DNA of 64,000 nt from assembly GCF_001612805.1 (NCBI RefSeq), contig NZ_BDBD01000026.1:80880-144879 (forward strand), given 5' to 3'. Made by a program: the position numbers and the translations under genes. The notes beneath the pieces were generated by a model. The model saw only the letters and a list, made by a program, of their open reading frames with translations. It was not told the DNA's origin and ran no database searches. Position 1 is the stretch's first letter. Every line of letters begins with the position of its first letter. Origin of the DNA: Nocardia coubleae NBRC 108252 (lineage in GTDB: Bacteria > Actinomycetota > Actinomycetes > Mycobacteriales > Mycobacteriaceae). This document shows, piece after piece, positions 32,458 to 41,082 of this stretch.

Positions 32458-34146
32458 GTGGGCGATATGGATGTGTGGGGATCCCGCCGCTTTCGCGTCC
32501 GGGGCGCAATGGCGATCGCGGGGGTTGCGACCCTCGCCATGGCACTGTGCTCGTGCGGCGTGGGTGGGAAGACGAGTGAGTCCGAGACCGTGGTCCAGCG
32601 GTTCACCGAGCTGCTCGACAAACAGGACTACACCAAAGCCGCCGACCTGACCTCCTACCCGGCCGCCGCTTCGGCAACCATCAAGCAAATGTTCGAGGGG
32701 CTGCAGTCGGGCACCGTCGACTACGAGAAGACCCAGGTCATCGACCTCGACGCGCAGTCGGCCATTTTCAGCATGGACGTGGCCTGGAACTTCGGCGAGA
32801 ACAAGGACTGGAGCTACACGCTGCAGGGCACCGTCCGCAAGCTCGCCATCGGCTGGCGGATCACCTGGGACCCCGCCGTGGTGATGCCGCAGCTGGCGAA
32901 CAACCGCACCGTGAAGCTGGTGCGAACCACGGCCAAGCCGCCGCCGCGCGTGATCGACCTGGCGGGCGAGCCGCTGATGACCGAACAGATCATCAATGTC
33001 ATCAAGATCGACCCCGCCCGCACCGGCGACCTCGTCGCCTCAACCAACGCACTGGCCGAGGCCATCGAACCCGTCGCCCCGCTCATCACCGGGCCCTACC
33101 TGATGGAGCAGCTCGCTGCCTCGCAGGGCAAGCCGGTGGTCGCGGTGAATCTGCGCGAGGGCGATTTCGCCATTCTCGAGCCGAGGATGGCCAAGGTGCC
33201 CGGCGTGGTGATGGAAAAGCAGCCCAAGCTGATCTCCGCCGACCGCCGCACCTGGTCGCCGATGCTCGACTCGCTGCGCGAGGTGTGGAAGGCCAGCCTG
33301 GAGGCCACGGCCGGCTGGGGCGTGCAGATCTTCGAGGCCGACGGACGGTTCGTCAACCAGGTGGCCGGGTACCAGGGCCCCGCCGGTCCCGACATCGCCG
33401 CGACCATGGACCAGCGCCTGCAGCGGGCCGCCGAGGACGCGGTGGTCAGCGTCGGCACGCCCGCCTCGGTGGTGGCGATCCAGCCGTCGACCGGTGCGGT
33501 CGTCGCGGTGGCGCAGAACAGTTACGCCACCGAGAAGGGGCCCATCGCGTTCACCGGGCTGTTCCCGGCGGGCGGCACCATGGAACTGTTCCGCGCGGTC
33601 GCCGCCGCGACGAAGAACAAAGCCCCGCAGGATGTTTCGGTGCAGGAAGCCGCGGAGGCCGCGGCCGCGCTCGGCGTGGGTGTCGACTTCAAGGTGGCCG
33701 GGCTCGACGAGGTCACGGGTCGGATCGCCGCGCCCGGGCGCAGCACCGAACAGGTGCGTCAGGGCGCCGGATCCGATGCGGTGCTGGCCAGCCCGTTCGG
33801 CATGGCGCTCGCCGCCGCCGCCATCGCACGTGGCGAGGTGGCCGCGCCGATGATCGAGGCGGGCAAGCCGGGCAAGGTCGACAACCCGATCCCGGCCCTG
33901 CCCCAACCCGCCGTCGACCGGTTGCGCGCGATGATGCACGAGGGCATCAACAAGCCGGAAACCGCCGCGCTGCGTGGGTTCCGCGACGTCACCGCGTTCG
34001 CCGCGACCGGCGGATCCGACGGCTGGCTGCTCGCCACGATGGGCGACCTGGCGTTCGCGGTCCACATCGCCGACGTCGACAGCGGCGACGCCACCTCCCG
34101 CCTGGCGTCCGTCCTCCTGAAGTCCCTGGCCACCCCTGACGCTTGA
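32458..34146 (+). CDS. PBP-like lipoprotein with a catalytically degenerate transpeptidase domain
   Basis: 562 residues. A signal peptide with lipobox near LCSC (Cys33) precedes an NTF2-like MecA_N-type domain (VVQRFTELLDKQDYTKAADL, about residues 40-145). A dimerisation-type region follows (LMTEQIINVIKIDP). The transpeptidase-type domain starts at about residue 315 (ATMDQRLQRAAEDAV, VVAIQPSTGAVVAVAQ). The SxxK site is lost: where YPPGSTFK is expected the sequence reads FPAGGTME (Gly373, Glu376). KTG is also absent (AATGGSDGW). The helix after SxN survives (SPFGMALAAAAIARG). It is therefore probably a non-catalytic scaffold or regulator of peptidoglycan synthesis. Confidence 0.85.
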   Translation: MGDMDVWGSRRFRVRGAMAIAGVATLAMALCSCGVGGKTSESETVVQRFTELLDKQDYTKAADLTSYPAAASATIKQMFEGLQSGTVDYEKTQVIDLDAQSAIFSMDVAWNFGENKDWSYTLQGTVRKLAIGWRITWDPAVVMPQLANNRTVKLVRTTAKPPPRVIDLAGEPLMTEQIINVIKIDPARTGDLVASTNALAEAIEPVAPLITGPYLMEQLAASQGKPVVAVNLREGDFAILEPRMAKVPGVVMEKQPKLISADRRTWSPMLDSLREVWKASLEATAGWGVQIFEADGRFVNQVAGYQGPAGPDIAATMDQRLQRAAEDAVVSVGTPASVVAIQPSTGAVVAVAQNSYATEKGPIAFTGLFPAGGTMELFRAVAAATKNKAPQDVSVQEAAEAAAALGVGVDFKVAGLDEVTGRIAAPGRSTEQVRQGAGSDAVLASPFGMALAAAAIARGEVAAPMIEAGKPGKVDNPIPALPQPAVDRLRAMMHEGINKPETAALRGFRDVTAFAATGGSDGWLLATMGDLAFAVHIADVDSGDATSRLASVLLKSLATPDA

Positions 34147-34171
34147 GAAGCGCACAACTAGTCTGCTGAGT

Positions 34172-34528
34172 GTGAAGAGATTCGCGCCTGCTGCTGTCGA
34201 CTTGCTGCTCGTGATCGTTTTTTGTGCGATCGGGCGGCGTAGTCATGACGAGGATGTGCTTGCCGGGCTGGTGAAGACGGTGTGGCCGTTCGCGGTCGGG
34301 CTTCTCGTCGGGTGGGGGATCGCCTGGGCCGTCGCACGGGGGAGGCGGTTCGATCCGGCGGCGCTGTGGCCGAGTGGGGTGGTGATCTGGGGGTCGACGC
34401 TGGTCGGTGGGATGGTGTTGCGGGCCGTGAGTGGGCAGGGGACCGCGGTGAGCTTCATGATCGTGGCGGCCTCGGTGCTCGCGCTGTTCCTGCTCGGGTG
34501 GCGGGCGGCTGTGCGCGCGCTGCGCTAG
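34172..34528 (+). CDS. DUF3054 membrane protein
   Basis: 118 residues, GTG start, four predicted helices. It carries DUF3054 marks: an AxDLLLVIVFCAIGRRSHDED start, VWPFAVGLLVGWGIAWA, and WGSTLVGGMVLRAVSGQGTAVSFMIVAA. Function unknown. It ends 4 bp into the convergent neighbour. Confidence 0.85.
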   Translation: MKRFAPAAVDLLLVIVFCAIGRRSHDEDVLAGLVKTVWPFAVGLLVGWGIAWAVARGRRFDPAALWPSGVVIWGSTLVGGMVLRAVSGQGTAVSFMIVAASVLALFLLGWRAAVRALR

Positions 34529-35610
34529 ATCCGGCGCTGTTTGAACTCGGCTTCGTATTCCTCGTCGTCGGCCTGCTTGGTGCGGAACAGGAACGCGAAG
34601 ACGATCCAGCCGACGATCGCGACCAGGATGAAACTCACGAACCGGTACACGAACGCGGCGGCGACCGCCTGCGCGGCCGGCAGGCCCGCACCGGCGGTGA
34701 GACCGTAGATCAAGGTGGCGTCCACGTAGACGATGCCGCCGGGCGCGAACGGAATCGAACCCACCGCCTTGCCCGCGGCGAACGCGATGAGCAGACCCGA
34801 CAGCTTGGGATCGGCACCCACCGCGTAACACGCCGCACCGAGACAGGCCACGTCGGCGAACCGGTGCACCAGCGCCCACACCCCGACCAGCGCGCCGTCA
34901 CGTTTGCCCAGGTCGACCGATTCCAGTTGCGCCCGGATCTCGGCCAGCTTGGGGATGCCGTGGTCGGCGGGCTTCTTCCGTAATCGGTTCACCAGCGCGA
35001 GCACCTTGCGCAGCATCGCCTCGAGCGTGCCCGGATGCCTGGCCAGATAGGAGCCCGCCACCAGCACCGCACCCAGCAGCACCAGGGTGGCAATGAGTTT
35101 CACGCCGATGCCCTGGCCGACGAGGGCAGCGCCGGCGATACCGAGCAGCGCGAGCCCGGCGGCGGCGACCACACCGGAGAACACCAGCTGCCACGACGCC
35201 ACGATCGGGCTCGCACCCCAGCGCCGGGTCTGGCGGTAGGTGAAGGCGGTGGAGAACACCTGGCCCGCGGGCAGGGTCAGCGACATGGCGGTGGCGCCGT
35301 ACACCACCGACACCGACTTGCCCTGGCTCACGTCGACCCCGCCCGCGTACAGCAGCTGCTTCTGCACCCGCCCGAACCCGCTCATGGATACGGCCTGGGC
35401 GAACACGCACAGCAGCACCCAGCCCCAGTGGATCTCGGTGAGCGTGCGCCACGATTCGTGCAGCCGGGGCCACAGGTACACGCCCTCGCCGACCAGCAGC
35501 GCGAGCAGGATCGCGCCGAGTACCCATTTCACCCAGCGAAAACGGTTCTCTCGGCGCGCGACGGGATGCGCGGCGGGATCGCCTGCTAGGTCGCCGTCGG
35601 CCGTCACCAT
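34525..35610 (-). CDS. lysylphosphatidylglycerol synthase TM-region (UPF0104) family protein
   Basis: 361 residues with about eight membrane helices and cytosolic ends. Family features are GWVLLCVFAQAVSMSGFGRVQ, an AMSLTLPAGQVFSTAFTYRQ stretch, and the late AGKAVGSIPFAPGGIVYVDATL, where the PxxPGGxG-like turn is characteristic. It lacks the catalytic synthetase domain of MprF, so it is probably a flippase-like or glycolipid-related membrane protein. Its ATG is 1 bp after the stop of the upstream cyclase gene, so the two are coupled. Confidence 0.82.
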   Translation of the reverse strand: MVTADGDLAGDPAAHPVARRENRFRWVKWVLGAILLALLVGEGVYLWPRLHESWRTLTEIHWGWVLLCVFAQAVSMSGFGRVQKQLLYAGGVDVSQGKSVSVVYGATAMSLTLPAGQVFSTAFTYRQTRRWGASPIVASWQLVFSGVVAAAGLALLGIAGAALVGQGIGVKLIATLVLLGAVLVAGSYLARHPGTLEAMLRKVLALVNRLRKKPADHGIPKLAEIRAQLESVDLGKRDGALVGVWALVHRFADVACLGAACYAVGADPKLSGLLIAFAAGKAVGSIPFAPGGIVYVDATLIYGLTAGAGLPAAQAVAAAFVYRFVSFILVAIVGWIVFAFLFRTKQADDEEYEAEFKQRRI

Positions 35611-35611
35611 G

Positions 35612-37165
35612 TCAGCCTAGCGAACGCGACTGTTCTCCCTGGTCCACGCCGGGCGTGGCCGCCACCGGTTTCGGCCAGGCCAGGCGGGTTTTTCTGCGTC
35701 TGCCACGCAGCTGGACCTCGTCGCCGGTCTCCCAATGGTCTTGCTCGCTTTCCGAGGCGAAGTACAGCGCGCTACCCGAAGCGAGAACGCGGCCGTGGTG
35801 CTCTTTGGCCAGTTCGGTGAGTCGCGACGCCTCGTTGACGGGGTCGCCGATCACGGTGTATTCGAAACGATTCGCCGCGCCGATATTGCCCGCGACCGCC
35901 AGTCCCGCCGACACGCCGATGCCGACGTCGAGAGTGGTCACTTCCCGCAGCGCTTCACGCAGCTCACGGGCAGCGGCCAGGGCGGCGGTCGGCGCGTCGG
36001 GGCGGTCGAGCGGTGCGCCGAAGATGGCGAGGGCGGCGTCGCCGACGAACTTGTTGACGAAGCCGTGGTGGCGGTCGATCACGTCGACGACCACCCGGAA
36101 GAACTCGTTGAGCAGGCTCACCACCTCGGTGGGCGGACGTTCGGCCGCGGCCGCGGTCGACCCGACCATGTCGACGAAAAGCACCGCGACGAAGCGGGTC
36201 TCACCGCCGAGTTCGGTCCCGTAGTCCAGCGCGCGCTGCGCGACTTCCTCACCGACGTGCTGACCGAACAGTTCCTGCAGCTTGCGGCGTTTGGCCGCCT
36301 CTTCCATCATCCGGTTGAAACCGACCTGCAGCAGGCCGATCTCGCTACCGTCGTAGACCTCCACCTGCACGTCACGCGCGCCCGCCTGCACCCTGTTGAT
36401 GGCTTGGGACAGCTGGCGAACAGGGTCGGAGATGGACGATCCGGTGAGCATCGACAGCGCGAGCGCCTGCAGGATCACCACGCCGCACAGCAGCAGGATG
36501 GAGATGGCGAGCGACTTCGCCGAGAACTTCACATCCGAGGAGATCTGGGTGACGCACAGCAGCACGATCGCGATGGTCGGCGCGAAGGTGCCCATTCCCC
36601 AGGTCATCGCCATGCGCGTACCGACACCGGGGGTGAGGGTGTGGTCGAAGGTGCCCTCGGTGAGCGCCTCGGCCGCGACCGGGCGCAGAATGCGTTCGCC
36701 GAGCATGTAGGTGAAGCCGAACACGATGGTGGCGGCCATACATTCGGTGACGATCACCGCGCCGGCCAGCTCCGGCGATTCGGCGATGATGAGCGCGGCG
36801 AGGATGGCGCCGCCGATGATCCACAGGACCAGGTGCACGATCGACTGCCGCAACGGCACGTGCAGCGCCGCCATCTGTTCCCGCCTGCTCGGCGGACCAC
36901 CTCGCATCTGCCAGCGCATCACCGGGCGCAACATGATGGCGGCGGCGATGATGCTGAGCACCGCGGCGGCACCGAACACGACGAGCGGGGCGAGCAGACC
37001 CGCTTCGCGCACGCCACCCTGATGACCCTCGGGAACCGGCAGGCCGTACTGGATGAACGCCCAGACCAGCACCGCGCCGAAGGCATTGGCCAGCAGTACC
37101 GAGGTCAGATACAGCGGCCAGCGCGTTCGCATGGTCTGTTTGACCGCTTCCAGAGGCGCCGACAC
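35612..37165 (-). CDS. membrane adenylate/guanylate cyclase with HAMP domain
   Basis: 517 residues. Six N-terminal membrane helices precede a HAMP domain (GSSISDPVRQLSQAINRVQAG) and a class III catalytic domain. VLFVDMVGST carries the first metal Asp. NKFVGDAALAIFG has the substrate-specifying Lys and second metal Asp. VIGDPVNEASRL has the transition-state residues. All are intact, so it should be active, most likely as an adenylate cyclase. The architecture matches mycobacterial Rv1318c/Rv3645-type cyclases. GTG 37165 is chosen. ATG 37132 (MRTRWPLYL) is an alternative. Confidence 0.9.
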   Translation of the reverse strand: MSAPLEAVKQTMRTRWPLYLTSVLLANAFGAVLVWAFIQYGLPVPEGHQGGVREAGLLAPLVVFGAAAVLSIIAAAIMLRPVMRWQMRGGPPSRREQMAALHVPLRQSIVHLVLWIIGGAILAALIIAESPELAGAVIVTECMAATIVFGFTYMLGERILRPVAAEALTEGTFDHTLTPGVGTRMAMTWGMGTFAPTIAIVLLCVTQISSDVKFSAKSLAISILLLCGVVILQALALSMLTGSSISDPVRQLSQAINRVQAGARDVQVEVYDGSEIGLLQVGFNRMMEEAAKRRKLQELFGQHVGEEVAQRALDYGTELGGETRFVAVLFVDMVGSTAAAAERPPTEVVSLLNEFFRVVVDVIDRHHGFVNKFVGDAALAIFGAPLDRPDAPTAALAAARELREALREVTTLDVGIGVSAGLAVAGNIGAANRFEYTVIGDPVNEASRLTELAKEHHGRVLASGSALYFASESEQDHWETGDEVQLRGRRRKTRLAWPKPVAATPGVDQGEQSRSLG

Positions 37166-37204
37166 GACAACCAATCTAGCGTTGCGACCGATAGGCTCTC
37201 TCGG

Positions 37205-38443
37205 GTGACCGTCCAGAAGCCGGATTCCGGGCCCGCGTCCACGCCGTGGCGTTCCGACGCAGAGGCAGTACATCCGCTGGTCCGTAAAACGGCCGCGTGG
37301 TGCTGGCGGTTGCTGATCATCTTCGCGGCGCTGATCGCGCTGGGGATGATCGTGCAGAAGTTCGCGACGGTCGTTATCCCGCTGGCCATCGCGCTGCTCG
37401 CGGCCGCGCTGCTCGCGCCGCTGGTCGACTGGATGCAGCGGGTCGGGATTCCGCGCGCGATCGGCGTGTCGGTGGCGCTGATCGGGTCGATCGGGTTGCT
37501 CGCCGGAATCATGACCTTCGTCGTCGAACAGTTCGTCGACGGTGTGCCCGCGTTGTCCAACGAGGTCACCAACAGCGTGCACAAGGTGCAGGACTGGCTC
37601 ATCAACGGGCCGGCGCACCTGAGCGACCAGCAGATCCGCAGCGCGGGCGACACCATCGTGCGCACCATCCAGGACAATCGCGAAAGCCTCACCAGCGGCG
37701 CGCTCACCACCGCAACGACCATCGGTCACATCCTCACCGGTGCGTTCCTGATCCTGTTCATCCTGATCTTCTTCCTCTACGGCGGCGATCAGATCTGGAA
37801 CTTCATCACCCGGGTGGTACCCACCGCGCATCGCGAAAAGGTCCGCACCGCAGGCGAACTCGGCTTCGGCACACTCGTCGGTTTCGTGCGGGCCACCGTG
37901 GTCGTTGCCGGTGTCGACGCGATCGGCATCGGGGCGGGGCTGGCGATTCTGCACGTTCCGCTGGCGCTGCCGTTGGCGTCACTGGTGTTCATCAGCGCGT
38001 TCATCCCGATCATCGGCGCGGTCGTGGCCGGGTTCGTCGCGGTGTTCATCGCGCTGGTCACCAAGGGTTTCGTCACCGCGTTGATCGTGCTCGGCATCAT
38101 CATCGCGGTGATGCAGCTGGAAGGGCATGTGCTGCAACCGTTGCTGCTCGGGCGCGCCGTGAGCATCCATCCGCTGGCGGTGGTGCTGGCGATCACCGCG
38201 GGCCTTGTCGTCGGCGGGATCGCGGGCGCGCTGCTGGCCGTGCCGCTGATCGCGGTGGGCAACACCGCGATTCGCTATCTGCTGGCGGACACTCCCGACG
38301 AGGCGTACGGCGAGCTCGCCGGTGCCAGGGACGGCGGCCTGTTCGACGCCGAACCCGACAAACCCGAGCCGGGCCGATTCGACGTGACCGCGCGGTTGCG
38401 CAAGGCGACAGACGAGTCCGGCGATGCGGACCCACACAGCTGA
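37205..38443 (+). CDS. AI-2E family transporter (UPF0118/PerM-type permease)
   Basis: 412 residues from a GTG. Eight helices are predicted, with a large soluble loop at about residues 105-170. The family core reads FVRATVVVAGVDAIGIGAGLAILHVPLALPLA, then FIPIIGAVVAGFVAVFIALVTKG and EGHVLQPLLLGRAVSIHPLAVVLAI. Substrates of most members are unknown. A related gene (Rv0205) neighbours mmpL3 in mycobacteria. The acidic C-terminal tail overlaps the histidine kinase start by 20 nt, implying cotranslation. Confidence 0.88.
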   Translation: MTVQKPDSGPASTPWRSDAEAVHPLVRKTAAWCWRLLIIFAALIALGMIVQKFATVVIPLAIALLAAALLAPLVDWMQRVGIPRAIGVSVALIGSIGLLAGIMTFVVEQFVDGVPALSNEVTNSVHKVQDWLINGPAHLSDQQIRSAGDTIVRTIQDNRESLTSGALTTATTIGHILTGAFLILFILIFFLYGGDQIWNFITRVVPTAHREKVRTAGELGFGTLVGFVRATVVVAGVDAIGIGAGLAILHVPLALPLASLVFISAFIPIIGAVVAGFVAVFIALVTKGFVTALIVLGIIIAVMQLEGHVLQPLLLGRAVSIHPLAVVLAITAGLVVGGIAGALLAVPLIAVGNTAIRYLLADTPDEAYGELAGARDGGLFDAEPDKPEPGRFDVTARLRKATDESGDADPHS

Positions 38444-39605
38444 GCTGAGCTCGGCCGACGCGGCGACCGCGCCCCTGTGGCGGGCCGCCCAGGCATTCCG
38501 GCTGGTCACGTTGCTGTACGCGATCGGCCAGCAGATCGCGTCGGTGCCCTACTACCAGCATCCACGGCTGAGCTGGGTGCTGATCGCGCTGATGGCGATC
38601 TGGTCGGGTACCTCGGCCTTGTTGTTGTCGCAGTGGTATTTCCCGGAGGCGACCAGCCGGATTCGCGGGTGGGTCGTCGTCGGCGACCAGGTGGTGACGG
38701 TGCTGCTGATCGCCTCCACCCGGCTCGTCGCCGACTACGACTGGTATCACGGGCATCAGACCCTGCCGACCACGCTGTGGATCGCCAACTCGGTGATCTC
38801 GATGGCGATTCTGCGTGGACCCGTCGCGGGAGTCGTTGCCGGGCTCGTGATGTCGGCCGTTGTGGTGACCGTGCGTGACCAGTGGGGTCAGGACGTGTGG
38901 GGTGATGCGACCGCGCCCGTGCTGGTGTCGGTGGGGTTGGCGCTCGGATTGGCGGCCAATACGGCGCGGCGTGCGCAGGGGCAGCTCGAACGGGCGCTGC
39001 GGATCACCGCCGCCGCGCAGGAACGCGAGCGCTTGGCGCGTGAAGTGCACGACGGAGTGCTGCAGGTGCTCGCCTACATCAAACGGCGCGGCGGCGAGAT
39101 AGGCGGGGCGGCAAGCGAACTCGCGCAGCGGGCGGGCGAGCAGGAGGTGGCGCTCCGGGTGTTGCTCTCCGAGCAGGGTGACCGGGCCGATTCCGGCGCG
39201 GCCGAGGTCGACCTGCGGCCGTTGCTCACCGCACACGCCACACCGAAGGTTTCGGTGGCCACACCCGGCGACCCGGTGCTCGTCGGAAGGATTGTCGCCC
39301 AGGAGATCTCGGCTGCGGTGGCGACGGCGCTGTCGAATGTCGAGTTGCATGCCGGCGCGGCGGCGAAAGCCTATGTGCTGCTGGAGGACACCGGTGACAT
39401 GCTGGTGGTGAGCGTGCGTGACGACGGTGTCGGCATCGCACCGGGCAGGCTGGCCGAAGCCGCTGCCGAAGGGCGGATGGGTGTTTCGCGCTCGATCGTC
39501 GGGCGCATCTCGGCGCTCGGCGGCACCGCCGAACTGCTGAGCGAGGACTTCGGCACCGAATGGGAATTCCGGATCCCGCGCCACACGGCGCACCGAGCGA
39601 GCTAG
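38424..39605 (+). CDS. MacS-like two-component sensor histidine kinase
   Basis: 393 residues. Five to six membrane helices (about residues 20-175) have a short loop containing DYDWYHGHQTLP. The HisKA_3 dimerisation helix has the phosphoacceptor in REVHDGVLQVLAYIKRRG. The ATPase domain shows SAAVATALSNVELHA, DDGVGIAPGRL and RMGVSRSIVGRISALGG. It belongs to the NarL-type DUF5931/MacS group found in actinobacteria. It phosphorylates the regulator encoded 8 bp downstream. Confidence 0.92.
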   Translation: MRTHTAELSSADAATAPLWRAAQAFRLVTLLYAIGQQIASVPYYQHPRLSWVLIALMAIWSGTSALLLSQWYFPEATSRIRGWVVVGDQVVTVLLIASTRLVADYDWYHGHQTLPTTLWIANSVISMAILRGPVAGVVAGLVMSAVVVTVRDQWGQDVWGDATAPVLVSVGLALGLAANTARRAQGQLERALRITAAAQERERLAREVHDGVLQVLAYIKRRGGEIGGAASELAQRAGEQEVALRVLLSEQGDRADSGAAEVDLRPLLTAHATPKVSVATPGDPVLVGRIVAQEISAAVATALSNVELHAGAAAKAYVLLEDTGDMLVVSVRDDGVGIAPGRLAEAAAEGRMGVSRSIVGRISALGGTAELLSEDFGTEWEFRIPRHTAHRAS

Positions 39606-39613
39606 GAGCAGCG

Positions 39614-40264
39614 ATGGGCGACATCAGCGTGATGGTGGTCGACGACCATCCGATGTGGCGCGAGGGCGTGTCGCGCGACCTCACCGAAGCCGGGTTCACC
39701 GTGGCCGCCACCGCCGACGGGGTCGGCACCGCCACCCGCCGCGCCGCCGCCGTGCAACCCGACGTGGTGCTGATGGACATGCAGCTCACCGACGGCAACG
39801 GGGCGACCGCCACCGCCGAAGTGCTGCGCGTATCGCCGCACAGCCGGGTGCTGGTGCTCTCCGCATCGGACGAACGCGACGACGTGCTCGAGGCGATCAA
39901 AGCCGGGGCCAGCGGGTATCTGGTGAAGAGCGCGTCGGCCGCCGAACTCATCGACGCGGTGCGCGCTACCGCCGCCGGTCAGCCGGTGTTCACGCCCGGC
40001 CTGGCCGGGGTGGTGCTCGGCGAGTACCGGCGCATGGCCACCGCACCCGCCGAACCCGATCAACCACACCGGCCGTCGCTGACCGAACGCGAGACCGAGG
40101 TGCTGCGGATGGTCGCCAAAGGGCTGTCCGCCAAGCAGATCGCCGCGCGGCTCAACCTTTCGCACCGCACCGTCGAGAACCATGTGCAGGCCACGCTGCG
40201 CAAACTTCAGCTCGCCAACCGGGTGGAACTCACCCGGTACGCCATCGAACAGGGCCTCGAGTAG
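39614..40264 (+). CDS. NarL/LuxR-type response regulator
   Basis: 216 residues. The receiver domain has the acidic pocket in VMVVDDHPMWREG, the phospho-acceptor in VVLMDMQLTDGNG, and the conserved Lys in SGYLVKSASA. The C-terminal LuxR HTH reads LTERETEVLRMVAKGLSAKQIAARLNLSHRTVENHVQ. It is the partner of the kinase just upstream. Its targets may include the adjacent DUF1707 and DUF2339 genes, inferred from position. Confidence 0.95.
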   Translation: MGDISVMVVDDHPMWREGVSRDLTEAGFTVAATADGVGTATRRAAAVQPDVVLMDMQLTDGNGATATAEVLRVSPHSRVLVLSASDERDDVLEAIKAGASGYLVKSASAAELIDAVRATAAGQPVFTPGLAGVVLGEYRRMATAPAEPDQPHRPSLTERETEVLRMVAKGLSAKQIAARLNLSHRTVENHVQATLRKLQLANRVELTRYAIEQGLE

Positions 40265-40324
40265 GACACGGAATTGGGGGTTTGCCCTGATGCGCTGGTC
40301 GGTGTTCCTGGCTAGCCTCGAAAC

Positions 40325-41008
40325 ATGGGTGGTCCCGATTCCCTCTTCGCTCCCAGCGCCTTCGTCCCCGGCACGCCGACGGCCGGCCCGGTCGGCGACC
40401 GCGACCTGCGCGTCTCCGATTCCGAACGCGAACACGTCGGCCAGCTGCTACAGCGCGCCGTCGGCCTCGGCATGCTGTCGCTGGGCGAGTTCACCGAGCG
40501 GATGGACACCGCGCTCGCCGCCAAGACGCGCGGCGAACTGAACGCCGTCCTCGTCGACCTGCCCGGCATGCGAGTCGCGGGCGCGCCCCAACCGGCCGCC
40601 ATGCCCAAACCCCGCCACACCCCGGTACCGGGCGGCACCAACCCGGCCGTCATCCGCAGCAGGCTGTCCAGCGTGCAGCGGCGCGGGCCGTGGCAGGTGC
40701 CGCCGAGACTGCACCTCAACGGCCTGATGTCCGGGGTGACCCTCGACTTCACCTCGGCCGTGATGCAGACCCAGGTCGTCGAAATCCAGGTCGACGACTA
40801 CTGCACGAGCCTCACCCTGCTCGTCCCCGCCGCCGCGACCGTCGACCTCAACGGCCTCACCCTCATCGGCTCCAGCGCCAACAACCGCGTCCGCACCGGC
40901 CCACCCATCGGCCCACTGCACCTGGTGGTCCACGGCCGCGTCCGCTTCGGCTCCGTCACCGCCAAGTACCCCTTGATGGTGCAATGGCGCCGCTTCCTCG
41001 GCCAATGA
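40325..41008 (+). CDS. DUF1707 domain protein with C-terminal LiaF-like region
   Basis: 227 residues. The DUF1707 domain lies at about residues 25-80: DLRVSDSEREHVGQLLQRAVGLGMLSLGEFTERMDTALAAKTRGEL. A Pro-rich linker follows, then a beta-rich domain (SGVTLDFTSAVMQTQVVEIQVDDYCTSLTLLVP, GRVRFGSVTAKYPL) reminiscent of cell-wall-stress LiaF-type domains. There is no membrane segment. It follows the two-component system by 60 bp and may belong to its regulon. Confidence 0.82.
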   Translation: MGGPDSLFAPSAFVPGTPTAGPVGDRDLRVSDSEREHVGQLLQRAVGLGMLSLGEFTERMDTALAAKTRGELNAVLVDLPGMRVAGAPQPAAMPKPRHTPVPGGTNPAVIRSRLSSVQRRGPWQVPPRLHLNGLMSGVTLDFTSAVMQTQVVEIQVDDYCTSLTLLVPAAATVDLNGLTLIGSSANNRVRTGPPIGPLHLVVHGRVRFGSVTAKYPLMVQWRRFLGQ

Positions 41009-41018
41009 TCAGGTAGGA

Positions 41019-41043
41019 AGAACCACCCCACCCGGGTGGTTCT
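41019..41043 (+). terminator. hairpin terminator candidate
   Basis: 10-bp perfect stem AGAACCACCC / GGGTGGTTCT with a 5-nt loop, 10 nt past the DUF1707 gene stop. There is only a short T-rich end. Confidence 0.7.
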
Positions 41044-41082
41044 ACTCATGCCCGGCGGCCGGGGTACGCGGACGATGGGTTC

